This document shows, piece after piece, positions 34,758 to 43,775 of a stretch of DNA of 64,000 bases. The notes under the pieces were generated by a model, which ran no database searches, was not told the origin of the DNA, and worked only from the letters and a program-made list of their open reading frames with translations. The stretch is from assembly GCA_963824475.1 (NCBI GenBank), contig CAWGPR010000011.1, positions 372,001 through 436,000 of the forward strand. The letters run 5' to 3'. Position 1 is the first letter of the stretch; the number at the start of each line of letters is the position of its first letter. Position numbers and translations under genes: made by a program. The DNA comes from Roseiarcus sp963824475 (GTDB taxonomy: Bacteria > Pseudomonadota > Alphaproteobacteria > Rhizobiales > Beijerinckiaceae).

Positions 34758-35237
34758 TTACTTTGGGGAGCGGGCGGGGCGCGCGGCTCGCGTTGACGTG
34801 TTCAGCGTCACGGCGGCGCGAATGAGCGCCTTCAACGCGGCTTCATCGATTGGGTCGCCCTCATGAATGTCGATGGCTCGCCGCGTCGAACCTTCGAGGC
34901 TCGAGTTGAAGAGGCCTTTAGGGTCTTCGAGCGCGGCGCCCTTGGCGAAGGTCATTTTGACGACGGTCTTGTAGGTCTCGCCGGTGCAGAGGATTCCGCC
35001 GTGCGACCACACCGGGACCCCTCGCCACTTCCACTCCTCGACCGCTTCCGGGTCGGCCTCTTTGATGAGCGCTCGCACCCGAGCCAGCGTCTCGCCGCGC
35101 CAGTCATTGAGCTCCTTGATTCTGGCGTCGATCAGCTGAGAGGGAGCGGCTTCTGCTCTTTCCTTTAAGCGGGTTTCCGGCTTCCCGGATGTCTTTCTGG
35201 CGCCGGCGGAGAGCCGTTCGGCCGCGGGTTTGGTCAT
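34758..35237 (-). CDS. DUF1801 domain protein
   Basis: Protein of 159 residues. A basic N-terminus precedes the DUF1801 core: LIDARIKELNDWRGETLARVRALIKEADPEAVEEWKW (identified by NDWRGETLARVRALIKEADP), WKWRGVPVWSHGGILCTGETYKTVVKMTFAKGA (by PVWSHGGILCTGETYK) and RAIDIHEGDPIDEAALKALIRAAV. DUF1801 proteins often share operons with AHSA1 and ArsR genes. Its ATG overlaps the ArsR stop (TAATG). Confidence 0.87.
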   Translation of the reverse strand: MTKPAAERLSAGARKTSGKPETRLKERAEAAPSQLIDARIKELNDWRGETLARVRALIKEADPEAVEEWKWRGVPVWSHGGILCTGETYKTVVKMTFAKGAALEDPKGLFNSSLEGSTRRAIDIHEGDPIDEAALKALIRAAVTLNTSTRAARPARSPK

Positions 35238-35557
35238 TAGTCCATCCTTGTGAGCAGATCTTCGAGGCCGTCGAACCGGCTCTGCCAGAACCCTTTCATC
35301 TGGCTTGTCCAGTCGATCAGCGGGCCCAACGCCCCGACTTGCGCGCTATAATGCGTCTGGCGGCCCTCGTGGCGGTCGCGCACCAGCCCGGCCTGCTTGA
35401 GCACGCCAAGATGCTTCGAGACGGCCGGCTGCGAGACGCCGGCCTGAGCGGTCAGCGCCCCGACCGTCTGCTCGCCTTCGCGGCACAGGCGCTCGAAGAT
35501 CGCGCGCCTGGTCGGATCGGCGAGGGTGCGGAACAGCATGTCATGAGCGTCTGGCAT
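35237..35557 (-). CDS. ArsR-family transcriptional regulator
   Basis: Winged-helix regulator of 106 residues: LFRTLADPTRRAIFERLCREGEQTVGAL and the recognition helix GVSQPAVSKHLGVLKQAGLVRDRHEGRQTHY. No metal-binding cysteines are present, so it belongs to the non-metal ArsR group that pairs with AHSA1-type genes. It is the first gene of a three-gene unit and probably represses it. Confidence 0.93.
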   Translation of the reverse strand: MPDAHDMLFRTLADPTRRAIFERLCREGEQTVGALTAQAGVSQPAVSKHLGVLKQAGLVRDRHEGRQTHYSAQVGALGPLIDWTSQMKGFWQSRFDGLEDLLTRMD

Positions 35558-35566
35558 TTTGGATTG

Positions 35567-35582
35567 ATAACCTGTCGGCTAT
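35567..35582. promoter_or_regulatory. Candidate ArsR operator
   Basis: ATAACC-TGTC-GGCTAT is an inverted repeat with one mismatch, 10 bp upstream of the regulator start; a second, CTCA-TAACCGG-TGAG, follows within 25 bp. Both contain TAACC. Confidence 0.4.
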
Positions 35583-35906
35583 GGATTAACTCATAACCGG
35601 TGAGATATGGGTGAGTCAAGCGGGAACGCGAAGTGACGCGAGCCGCGAAGCGGGCCCAGCGAGGCTTGCGATCAACAGTAGGGCTTAAAGGAGACGTTCG
35701 TCGGCAACAATCGAACGGCGAGAATCGACGTGAAGCGGACATAGCAGATGGCGGGCCTGGATGCCTCCATTTGGCGGAGAGCGGTCGTTCGATGACAGTC
35801 GGGTCAGATCCTCCATTTGAGCCTCGCCCTCGGCGCTCGACGTGATGGCCCCGCTCCCACGTCGAAGCATCTCCGACAAGCAGTACGGGCTGGAGGGCGG
35901 AGATTG
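35583..35906. other. Intergenic, no convincing gene
   Basis: Apart from the operator-like repeat at its left end, this stretch shows no open frame with a recognisable product and no strong hairpin. It holds the upstream region of the ArsR unit and the 3' flank of the autotransporter-like gene. Confidence 0.5.
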
Positions 35907-37679
35907 TCAGAAAGTAAAGCGCGCTCCGGCAGTCGCCGCCTGCAGGAAAGAACCGCCCCCGACGGTTCCTTCATACCGCGCGAAGACATCGAGCCCAGCT
36001 ACCCGTTGAATGGCGCTGAGGCTGAACACCGCGGCGTTGCGCGGGACGGGAGCGCCCTCCACGGTAAAGGGCGCCGCGCTAGGCGTTCCATCGAGAATTG
36101 CGGTGGCGCTGCGCTGGGTGTCGGCAAAGTCATGCGCCCATCCGAGCCGTGCATTGAACTGAAGCGGCGCCGACTGCCCGACCGGGAGAGCATAATTGAA
36201 CTCCCCTCCAAAGATGCCGAGCGCCAAATTCGTGGTTTGGCTCGACACATGCAAGTCGACGGCACCTCCGCCGCTTTCGACAAAGCTGTTTCCACAAAAC
36301 ACAATTCCCTGCATGGCAGCGAAAGGCGTCACCGCGGCGCCGCCGCCGACATCGATTCGGTAGCCTGCCTCTGCTTGAGAGAGGAAGGCGCTCCCGGTCG
36401 GGGAGCCATGGGTCCCGAATGTGACGCCGGATGAGTAGAATTCATCATTGATGAAAGACATACTGCGGTTCACGTTCCCCCAGCTGTAGCCATAGCCGAC
36501 CGCTGCCTCAATGTACCAGGGTCCGGGCTGGTAGCGCGCATAGGGGGTGACGGCGAACGTGGTCGATGTGCCGCTGCCCGAGATACCATTTGCCCCAAAC
36601 CAACCTGTCGCAAAGCCCACGGCCACGCCGCTCAGGAGAGTAGGATCAAAGCGGCGTTCCAATCCGCCCGCCACACCGCCCATCTCCGAACTAACGCTGT
36701 GGCTGTCTCCGTTTCCGGACAAGAACGCGCCGCCGCCGATGCCGCTAACCCATGCCTGGACTGGCGTTGACGATGGATTCGTCGCCCGCATCTCCGTGCG
36801 CACCGCTCCAAGAAACAGTTGCCCCGCCCCGATCGCAACCGAGGGGTAGTCCGCGTAGACTTCGCCGTCCAGTTGAACGAGCGACGCGCGAAGGGGCGCC
36901 GGATTGGTTCCATAATTGAGGAGATCGAGGCTCTTGTACACTTCATCCATCTGGGTGAAGGGCTGCGGGTACGGGCCGACGTCGAGTGCGGCTGCGACCG
37001 CGCCCGCGTTGCCTCCGCCGGCAAAAGGCTCATACCAAAGCGCGTGGGCCCCGATCGGCTGCTGGTTGATATAGTCCGACAGAGGAGCGTATGTGAGTCC
37101 GGCGCAATTGGGGCCGGTGGGCGGCGCCCCGGCCAACCAGAACTGTTCAGGGCCGCCAGGTTGGCCGAAAGCAGGCGCTCCCCAGCCAGCCAGGACACAG
37201 GAGCGGGGCGGGACCGTCACCGTGGTGACCATTGAGGGCAGACCCGGCAGCGCCAGGGCGCTCTCAATCTGTGCCGGAGTCAGGCCGCGAATCGCGCTCG
37301 GTTCCGCCATGAAAGAGCGGTTAGGCGCAGTCACAGGGTTACACCCGCCTTGCGGGCAGTAGACGCGCACAAACTGGGTTGGCGTCGCTGTGACGACCAT
37401 CGCGGCCGGCGCTGTCGGCACGAACGAATAATATTGGGCGGGGGGATTATAAACGTTATTGCAGGTGTAGTTATTGGCGTCCGTACCGGCTGTAATGGAC
37501 GGGACGTAAGGATTTGGACCGCAGTTAGACCCTTTAGCTCGATACACAGGTCCCGTGAGAACAGTTCCCGGGGGCAGCGGGAGAGCTTGTGACCGAGCGC
37601 GGTCGACTTGAGTCCCGACCAGGACAATAGGGGCGCCTATGAGCGCAACAACGTTTATCCAGTGCAGCAGGCGCCCCAT
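35907..37679 (-). CDS. Autotransporter-type outer-membrane beta-barrel protein
   Basis: Protein of 590 residues. A hydrophobic leader (WINVVALIGAPIVLVGTQVDRARSQA) is followed by a Pro/Asn/Tyr-rich region with paired cysteines (SNCGPNPYVPS...NYTCNNVY; VYCPQGGCNPV; SCVLAGWG). From about residue 300 to the end come alternating amphipathic strands of an autotransporter barrel (AWVSGIGGGAFLSGNG, YIEAAVGYGYSWGNV, FNARLGWAHDFADTQ), ending in aromatic Phe (AGARFTF), the outer-membrane sorting signal. The passenger is short and unlike known adhesins. Confidence 0.8.
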   Translation of the reverse strand: MGRLLHWINVVALIGAPIVLVGTQVDRARSQALPLPPGTVLTGPVYRAKGSNCGPNPYVPSITAGTDANNYTCNNVYNPPAQYYSFVPTAPAAMVVTATPTQFVRVYCPQGGCNPVTAPNRSFMAEPSAIRGLTPAQIESALALPGLPSMVTTVTVPPRSCVLAGWGAPAFGQPGGPEQFWLAGAPPTGPNCAGLTYAPLSDYINQQPIGAHALWYEPFAGGGNAGAVAAALDVGPYPQPFTQMDEVYKSLDLLNYGTNPAPLRASLVQLDGEVYADYPSVAIGAGQLFLGAVRTEMRATNPSSTPVQAWVSGIGGGAFLSGNGDSHSVSSEMGGVAGGLERRFDPTLLSGVAVGFATGWFGANGISGSGTSTTFAVTPYARYQPGPWYIEAAVGYGYSWGNVNRSMSFINDEFYSSGVTFGTHGSPTGSAFLSQAEAGYRIDVGGGAAVTPFAAMQGIVFCGNSFVESGGGAVDLHVSSQTTNLALGIFGGEFNYALPVGQSAPLQFNARLGWAHDFADTQRSATAILDGTPSAAPFTVEGAPVPRNAAVFSLSAIQRVAGLDVFARYEGTVGGGSFLQAATAGARFTF

Positions 37680-38072
37680 CCGCCCCTCCTCGTGAACTGC
37701 TAAGCCTGAATTTTGGCGGGTGTGTCATCAAAGAGTTGAATATATGGCATTCGTGTGGTGAAATGCTGGCGCATGTTCGCCATGTAAGCAAGCGAAAAAT
37801 ATCGGACGTGAGGATCGGCAGTACTGCTGATAAAGTGGACCTACATTCTGGCCAACCAGCAGTCAGGCACGCAGGTCGCATTTCACGCTGGTGGTGTGGT
37901 GGATACGTATTTGACTCTGACACCTGTGGTCGGGGTTCACCATAACGGCCCCGATTCCTATTTCCATGTCGGGTGATATTCCCGCTACCATTCGTCTGGA
38001 CCGCTCCGACCGTTCTTCACGTCATCGCCGTTCCTTACGTACTGGGACCGACCGGGAACGGCAGCAATGGGT

Positions 38073-38225
38073 CCGAGGCCGTGTAAAAACTCGGCGACAT
38101 TTTGTAAACGATCGAGCAGAGCAAGATTTTTCGCGATTTTTTCGACTCTGAACGCTCTAAGGCCTCGCAAAAGCGAACGAAACAGGCTCGTGTGAAAACG
38201 CGCGGAAGTTTTTACACAGCCTCGG
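38073..38225. mobile_element. MITE-like element, 153 bp
   Basis: Terminal inverted repeats of 19 bp (38073-38091 and 38207-38225) match at 18 positions; the outer part reads CCGAGGC(C/T)GTGTAAAAACT. The inside (115 bp) holds no gene and is AT-richer than the flanks. Size, inverted ends and lack of coding capacity fit a non-autonomous element mobilised by a full IS elsewhere. No clear target duplication could be assigned. Confidence 0.65.
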
Positions 38226-38364
38226 TCGAATTGAGCCTTTCCACAAGGCGGCAGGCTACGACCGCTATCTGCGCAATCGAGCCGTTCCAGCCGGGTTAGG
38301 GAATGCCCGCAGACCCGCCCAAAGCGCCGCCGCCGATTGGCGTGAGCCGAAAAAAAGAAACATT

Positions 38365-38622
38365 CGTTTGCTAAAACAGAAAACATGTGTTACGGTTTTT
38401 CTTGGCTCGCCAGATCGAAGCCGGCGCCTTGCCGTGCGCCTTGCAGCGAAGAGAAAGTGAGGAGACCGCGCGCGCTTGAGACGTTTTGCACAGAGCCTGA
38501 GACGCGGGCCGGATTCCTTTATTTGAATCGGCCGTAACCCATTGAAAAGTCTCGGTTCAGAAAAATAAACGCTAGTCAATGCAAGCAAATTTGCTAGCGT
38601 TTGGCTGCATTTAGTTGCGTTC
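38365..38622 (-). repeat. Intergenic hairpin repeat family, copy B
   Basis: Inverted relative to copies A and C. Read on the minus strand it has AAACGCTAG...CTAGCGTTT (perfect 9-bp stem, 38594-38602 with 38567-38575), then GCGTTTATTTTTC, GACTTTTCAATGGGTTACGG, TTCAAATAAAG and, ~130 bp on, a block similar to TTTCTGTTTTAGCAAA. It lies just upstream of prmA. Confidence 0.72.
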
Positions 38623-38645
38623 AAGAGAGCGCTTAATCGGTCGCC

Positions 38646-39557
38646 ATGCTCGAAGGCCTGCCGCCCAACAACGCCGCCCATAAGGTCCGCCTCGTCAGCG
38701 ACGAGCGCCGCGCCCGCGCTGTCGCCGACCTCATCGTCGAGAGCTTCGAGCCGGCCGAGGCCGCCTCGACCGTGTTCGAGACCGATAATCCTTGGCCGGG
38801 CGGCGGCAAGGCCTGGCTGATGGAGGCCTATTTCGGGTGGGCGCCGGATGAGGCGGCGATCCGGGCGCTGGTCGCCGCCGCCTCGGACGAAGCGACCGCG
38901 CGCTCCGCGACCTTCGGCCTCACGGAGGAGCGGGACTGGGTCGCCAATTCGCTTGCCGGCCTGAAACCCGTTCGGGCCGGGCGGTTTCTCGTTCACGGGC
39001 GCCACGACCGTTCGCGCGTCAGAGCGAACGACATGGCCATCGAGATCGAGGCGGGGCTCGCCTTCGGCACCGGCCATCACGGCACGACGCGGGGCTGTCT
39101 TCTGCATTTCGACCGCCTGCTCAAGCGCCGGCGGCCTCGCCGAGTCCTCGACGTCGGCTGCGGCGCGGGCGTGCTCGCGATCGCCGCCGCCAGGGTCCTG
39201 CGCCGCAAGGTCTGGCTTGGCGACATCGATCCTGTGGCGGTCGCGGTCGCCAACGCCAACGCTGAGCTGAACGGCGTCGGCGCTTTGTGCCGGGCGGTCG
39301 TCTCGCGCGGGGTCGAGGCGCGGACCATGCGCGAGGGCGAGGCTTACGATCTCGTGTTCGCCAACATCCTGGCGAGGCCTTTGCGGCTGCTGGCGCCGTC
39401 GCTTGCGGCGGTCATGAGCGCGGACGGCGAGGCGATCGTCTCCGGCCTGCTTCTTGCAGACGTTGCGGGCGTGCTTGCGTCCTGGCGGGCGCAAGGATTT
39501 CATCTCATCGAGCGGATCGATCTCGAAGGCTGGGCGAGCCTCAGATTGCGGCGGTGA
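38646..39557 (+). CDS. prmA: Ribosomal protein L11 methyltransferase
   Basis: SAM-dependent methyltransferase of 303 residues that trimethylates ribosomal protein L11. The N-terminal substrate-recognition domain (~residues 1-115) precedes the catalytic domain with EIEAGLAFGTGHHGTTRGCL, motif I LDVGCGAGVLAIAAA and the NILARPLRLLAP motif, all typical of PrmA. It starts 24 bp after repeat copy B, so its promoter must lie in or before that repeat. Confidence 0.95.
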   Translation: MLEGLPPNNAAHKVRLVSDERRARAVADLIVESFEPAEAASTVFETDNPWPGGGKAWLMEAYFGWAPDEAAIRALVAAASDEATARSATFGLTEERDWVANSLAGLKPVRAGRFLVHGRHDRSRVRANDMAIEIEAGLAFGTGHHGTTRGCLLHFDRLLKRRRPRRVLDVGCGAGVLAIAAARVLRRKVWLGDIDPVAVAVANANAELNGVGALCRAVVSRGVEARTMREGEAYDLVFANILARPLRLLAPSLAAVMSADGEAIVSGLLLADVAGVLASWRAQGFHLIERIDLEGWASLRLRR

Positions 39558-39654
39558 AATCATCGGGCCGGTCAGGTCGGCGGGTCCTGTCGCAAGACTG
39601 TCGCGCACAGTGGGGAAACTCGGTTAACCAATTGCAAGGGTGGAGAGCAGCGCC

Positions 39655-41118
39655 ATGGCGAAGATACCAGCCGGAGTGGGTCCCAAACTGCCTCAGATCG
39701 TGGTTCTGTTCGGCGCGACCGGCGATCTCGCCCACAAGAAGCTCATGCCCGGCCTCTTTCATCTCGCCTCCGCCGGCTTCCTTTCGAAATGCCGGATCAT
39801 CGGCGTATCGCTCAATTCGATCGACGCCGAGGGCTTCCGCGCCCTCACCCGCGACGCCGTGTTCGCGCGACATGAGCACAGGCCCAAGAAGGAGGCCTGG
39901 CCGGCGTTTGAAGCGACGCTCGACTACGTGCCGATCGCGGCCGGCGCCGCCGCTCTCAAGGAAGCGGTCGAGAAGGCGGAGAAGTCCTTCAATGAGGAGG
40001 TCCAGCTTGTCAACTACCTGAGCGTGCCGCCGAACGCCGCGCTGTCGGCGATCAAAATGCTGAGCGCGGCTGAGCTCGCCGGCGGATCGCGGGTGATCAT
40101 GGAAAAGCCGTTCGGCACCGATCTCGAGAGCGCGATCGCGCTCAACGACGCCTTGCACAAGGTGTTCGCCGAAGAGCAGATTTTCCGCATCGACCATTTC
40201 CTCGGCAAGGAGCCGGCGCAAAACATCCTCGCCTTTCGGTTCGCCAATGGCCTGTTCGAGCCGATCTGGAACCGCAATTTCATCGATCATGTGCAGATCG
40301 ACGTGCCGGAGACCCTCGACATCGGCAATCGGATCGCCTTCTACGAGCAGACCGGCGCCTATCGCGACATGGTGGTCACGCATCTGTTCCAGATTTTCGG
40401 ATTCATGGCGATGGAGCCGCCGACCTCGCTTGCGCCAGGGCCCATCAGCGAAGAGAAGAACAAAGTCTTTCGCTCGCTGTCGCCGATCGATCCGGCGGAT
40501 GCTGTGCGCGGCCAGTTCATAGGCTACCGCAAGGAGCCGGGCGTCGATCCGGAATCCGACACCGAGACCTTCATCGCGCTCAAATGCTTCATCGACAATT
40601 GGCGCTGGGCGGGCGTCCCGTTCTACCTGCGGACCGGAAAACGCATGGCCGAGGGCCAGCGGATCATTTCGATCGCCTTCCGTGAACCGCCGAAGAGCAT
40701 GTTTCCGAGCGATTCCGGCATCGGCACGCAAGGGCCCGATCACCTGACCTTCGACCTCGCCGATGAGTCCAAGGTGTCGCTGTCGTTCTACGGCAAGCGG
40801 CCGGGACCGGGGATGCGGCTCAACAAGCAGAGCCTCCAGTTCGCGATGCACGAAACCGGCATGGGCGGCGACGTTCTGGAGGCTTATGAGCGGCTCATCC
40901 TCGACGCCATGCGCGGCGATCACACGCTGTTCTGCTCGGCGGAAGGCATCGAGCGGCTGTGGGAAGTCTCGACGCCGCTGCTCGAATCGCCGCCGCCGGT
41001 CAAGATCTACGCGCCGGGCAGCTGGGGACCGCAAGCCATCTATCAGCTGATCGCGCCGCACGCCTGGCGCTTGCCGTTCGAGCGCGCCTGGCGCGACCCC
41101 AACCTGGTTGGCGCCTGA
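39655..41118 (+). CDS. zwf: Glucose-6-phosphate 1-dehydrogenase
   Basis: NADP-dependent G6PD of 487 residues, first step of the Entner-Doudoroff and oxidative pentose-phosphate routes. Cofactor loop FGATGDLAHKKLMPGL, EKPFGTDLESA, the active-site RIDHFLGKEPAQN and YLRTGKRM are all present. ATG 39655 follows GGAGAGCAGCGCC. No pgl or edd gene lies next to it. Confidence 0.96.
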   Translation: MAKIPAGVGPKLPQIVVLFGATGDLAHKKLMPGLFHLASAGFLSKCRIIGVSLNSIDAEGFRALTRDAVFARHEHRPKKEAWPAFEATLDYVPIAAGAAALKEAVEKAEKSFNEEVQLVNYLSVPPNAALSAIKMLSAAELAGGSRVIMEKPFGTDLESAIALNDALHKVFAEEQIFRIDHFLGKEPAQNILAFRFANGLFEPIWNRNFIDHVQIDVPETLDIGNRIAFYEQTGAYRDMVVTHLFQIFGFMAMEPPTSLAPGPISEEKNKVFRSLSPIDPADAVRGQFIGYRKEPGVDPESDTETFIALKCFIDNWRWAGVPFYLRTGKRMAEGQRIISIAFREPPKSMFPSDSGIGTQGPDHLTFDLADESKVSLSFYGKRPGPGMRLNKQSLQFAMHETGMGGDVLEAYERLILDAMRGDHTLFCSAEGIERLWEVSTPLLESPPPVKIYAPGSWGPQAIYQLIAPHAWRLPFERAWRDPNLVGA

Positions 41119-41165
41119 GGGAGGTCCGGGCTGTCCGCGCGGCGCGGGCGTGCTAGAGCCGGGGA

Positions 41166-41690
41166 ATGCCCGATCTCCCTCTCATCCTGGAGCCGGCGAC
41201 GGACGACGACGCCGAGCCGATCGAACGCCTCAACGAACGCGTGTTCGGCCCTGGGCGATTCGCGCGCGCCGCCTACCGCATCCGCGAGACGACGCCCGCC
41301 GATCCGGCGCTGAGCTTCGTCGCCCGGGTCGGCACGCTGCTGGTCGGCGCCTCGGCGATGACGCCGATCGCGATTGACGCCGCCCCGGCGCTGCTGCTGG
41401 GGCCCCTGATCGTCGAGCCGGTGTTCCGCAGCCAAGGGATCGGCGAAGCGCTGGTCAATCGCTCGCTCGAGGCGGCGAAGGCGGCCGGCTGGAAGCTCGT
41501 CGTCCTGGTCGGCGATGAGCCATACTACGCGCGGATGGGGTTTCAGCGCGCGCCAAACGGCCGCATATCGCTGCCGGGGCCGGTCGATCCCGACCGGCTG
41601 CTCTACTGTGAGCTCGAGCCCGGCGCGCTTGCCGCGGCGAAGGGCATGACGCGAGGGGCGAGCGCCCCGAAGCGCGGTGCGGCCCTTTAG
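41166..41690 (+). CDS. GNAT-family N-acetyltransferase
   Basis: Acetyltransferase of 174 residues: LILEPATDDDAEPIERLNERVFGPGRF at the start, LGPLIVEPVFRSQGIGEALV with the acetyl-CoA loop QGIGEAL, and VLVGDEPYYARMGF. The latter wording is typical of the COG3153 group of unknown substrate. It is 47 bp downstream of zwf on the same strand. Confidence 0.9.
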   Translation: MPDLPLILEPATDDDAEPIERLNERVFGPGRFARAAYRIRETTPADPALSFVARVGTLLVGASAMTPIAIDAAPALLLGPLIVEPVFRSQGIGEALVNRSLEAAKAAGWKLVVLVGDEPYYARMGFQRAPNGRISLPGPVDPDRLLYCELEPGALAAAKGMTRGASAPKRGAAL

Positions 41691-41839
41691 CGCCTGCTGC
41701 ATTTGGATTGACGCGCTTTCTTAAGCGCTGTCGTTCATGCCTTGCGCCTCCTTTTGCCCGCCGGCTCCGGGCGTCGGGTGGGGCGCGCCGCATGACCTCA
41801 TGATCTCAGGCTTCGACAACCAGCGCGCGAACTCTGTGC

Positions 41840-42112
41840 AAGCAAATGCAAATAAAACCGACCCAAACGCTCCTAAGCGCCAGCAAAATAGCTGGCGTTT
41901 ACGAGCGCTTATTTTTGTGAATCCAGACTTCTCAATGGGTTACGGTCGAAGAAATAAGCAAAAGCTGTCGTCCTTCCCGGCTCGCGCGGCGGGTTGTGAT
42001 CGAATATTTCAAACAGCCGCGGCTTCTCCCTCCCCGCCCGGCGGCGGCCAAGCGCGGATCGATTCCGCCAATGGGAACATGTATAGCGCCTATTTCTGAT
42101 TTTGTCAAGGAA
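41840..42112 (+). repeat. Intergenic hairpin repeat family, copy C
   Basis: Same orientation as copy A. AAGCAAATGCAAATAAAA is followed by nested stems: AGCGCCAGC-AAAATA-GCTGGCGTT (inner, 41876-41899) and AAACGCTC/GAGCGCTT (outer), then CTTATTTTTGTGAATC, GACTTCTCAATGGGTTACGG and a distal TTTCTGATTTTGTCAAGG (42093-42110). The outer stem differs from copies A/B at paired positions, which is mild covariation. Confidence 0.75.
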
Positions 42113-42302
42113 AAGCCGCTCTCGACGGTTGCTCGTTCCGTCTCGAGAGCGATCTGACTGCAGAGCCATGACGCTTCCCATCTCCTCCCATCTCCCGCCG
42201 GCGCCGAACAAGAATCTCCCCAATCCGGGCGTTCGCTCCGATTCAACCCAAAAGCAGGGCGCTCTGGTGTCCTGATTCGGAAGTTCTGCGTATTACCGCC
42301 TC

Positions 42303-42335
42303 GTCCTGAGGTGCCGCGAAGCGGCCTCGAAGGAC
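42303..42335. repeat. Extragenic palindrome (REP-like)
   Basis: GTCCTGAGG...CCTCGAAGGAC flanks an inner GCCGC-GAA-GCGGC stem. This wording is common as a dispersed intergenic palindrome in Hyphomicrobiales. It lies 35 bp before an IS5-type insertion. Confidence 0.55.
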
Positions 42336-42369
42336 GCATCCAGTACGCTGTTCCGGCGCCGCCCTCTAG

Positions 42370-43721
42370 CAGGTTGCTGAAGAAGTCGGGCGAAGAGGCT
42401 CTGGTGTTTGCCTTTGCCGCATGATTCTCTGGGCTCGGCAGGCGAGTCGGGGAGAGGCGGATGCGGGGCGAGGATCGGACGAGCGGGGCCTTGTTCTCTT
42501 ACGTCGACGTCGAGGCGCGCATAGCGGCGAAGCATCCGCTGCGGGCGATGCGGCGACTGACCAACGCGGCGCTGGCTGAGCTCGACGCGAGGTTTTCCGC
42601 GCTTTACGAGGGGATCGGGCGTCCGTCCATCCCGCCGGAGCGCCTTCTGCGAGCTTCGCTTCTGCAGCTTCTCTATTCGATCCGCTCGGAGCGGCAATTG
42701 GTCGAACGGCTGGAGTTCGACATGCTGTTTCGCTGGTTCGTCGGGCTTACGATCGACGAAAAGGTTTTCGACGCCTCGACCTTCTCGAAGAACCGCGACC
42801 GCCTGCTCACCCACGAGATTGCGCAGGAGTTTCTGTCTTCGCTCCTCGGCCTGCCGGAGGTGAAGGGGCTTCTGAGCGCAGAGCATTTTTCGGTCGATGG
42901 AACGATGTTGAAAGCCTGGGCGTCGATGAAGAGCTTCCGTCCCAAGAACTCCTCGGGCGAAGGCCCGGGGAATGGCCCGGGCGAGCCGCCGCCGGGGCGC
43001 AATGGCGAGATCGACTTCCGCAAGACCAGGCGATCGAACGCGACGCACGCCTCGACGACCGACAAGGATGCGCGCCTTTGCCGCAAGGGCGCCGGGCAGG
43101 AGAGCCGTCTGGCCTATCTTGGCCACGTCTTGATGGAGAACCGCAACGGGCTGGTGGCGGCGGCCGAGGCGACGCTGGCGACCGGGACGGCCGAGCGCGA
43201 GGCGGCGGCGCGCATGAGCCGGCGCTTGCCCAAGGGGGCGACCCTCGGCGCCGACAAGAACTACGACGCCGAGGCTTTCGTCGAGGGCTTGAAGGCGCGC
43301 GGGATCGCGCCGCATGTGGCGATCAACGGGACGGTGAGCAAGACCGGCAAGGCGCGCAAGACTGCCGTTCCGCCGGAGGTCGCCGCAAGCCTCGCCCCCG
43401 GGCTTAAACCCGGGGCCAGCGGCTGCGCAAGCGCATCGAGGAATCCTTCGGTTGGACCAAGACGGTGGGCGGCCTGACGCAGGTGAAGGTGCGCGGCCTC
43501 GACAAGGTCCGCGCCGTCTTCGTCTTCGCCATCGCCGCCTACAACATCGTTCGCCTGCCCAAGCTCCTGGCCCCGAAGGGCGAAGTGCGTCCGGCGGCGT
43601 GACCAGCGAGGGAACAATGACCGACGTCGGGCCAGAACCTTGAACATGAGCCGCATCCAACGGCAAAAAATCGCGCCTGCCTCCCCGGTTGCGCAGACGC
43701 AGCAACTTTTTCAGCAGCCTG
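42370..43721 (+). mobile_element. IS5-family insertion sequence, 1352 bp, CTAG target duplication
   Basis: Inverted ends CAGG(T/C)TGCTGAA(G/A)AAGT match at 15 of 17 positions (42370-42386 and 43705-43721). CTAG flanks both sides (42366-42369 and 43722-43725), the 4-bp target duplication typical of IS5-group elements. It carries one transposase gene, now frame-broken. No gene is visibly interrupted; it sits between GNAT and the acyl-CoA dehydrogenase gene. Confidence 0.85.
42461..43601 (+). pseudogene. IS5-family DDE transposase, frameshifted near C-terminus
   Basis: The first frame has the N-terminal IS5 dimerisation/HTH block (GRPSIPPERLLRASLLQLLYSIRSERQLVERL), FRWFVGLTIDEKVFDASTFSKNRDRLL and the catalytic Asp in HFSVDGTMLKAWAS, and ends at 43477. 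The C-terminal part with the catalytic Glu (LRKRIEESFGWTKTVGGL) and YNIVRLPKLLAP follows in another frame to the TGA at 43601. The break coincides with a GC palindrome (CCCCGGG-CTTAAA-CCCGGGG, 43396-43415) that replaces the expected codons, so the element is probably inactive. Confidence 0.82.
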
Positions 43722-43775
43722 CTAGGCGCGATCTCCGCCCCAAGCGGCCGTCTTCCTTCTCGCAGCGCTAAAGGC

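Noticed and set aside
42461..43721. IS5 insertion interrupting a gene
   Set aside because: Neither flank shows a coding frame that continues across the element; the left flank is an extragenic palindrome.
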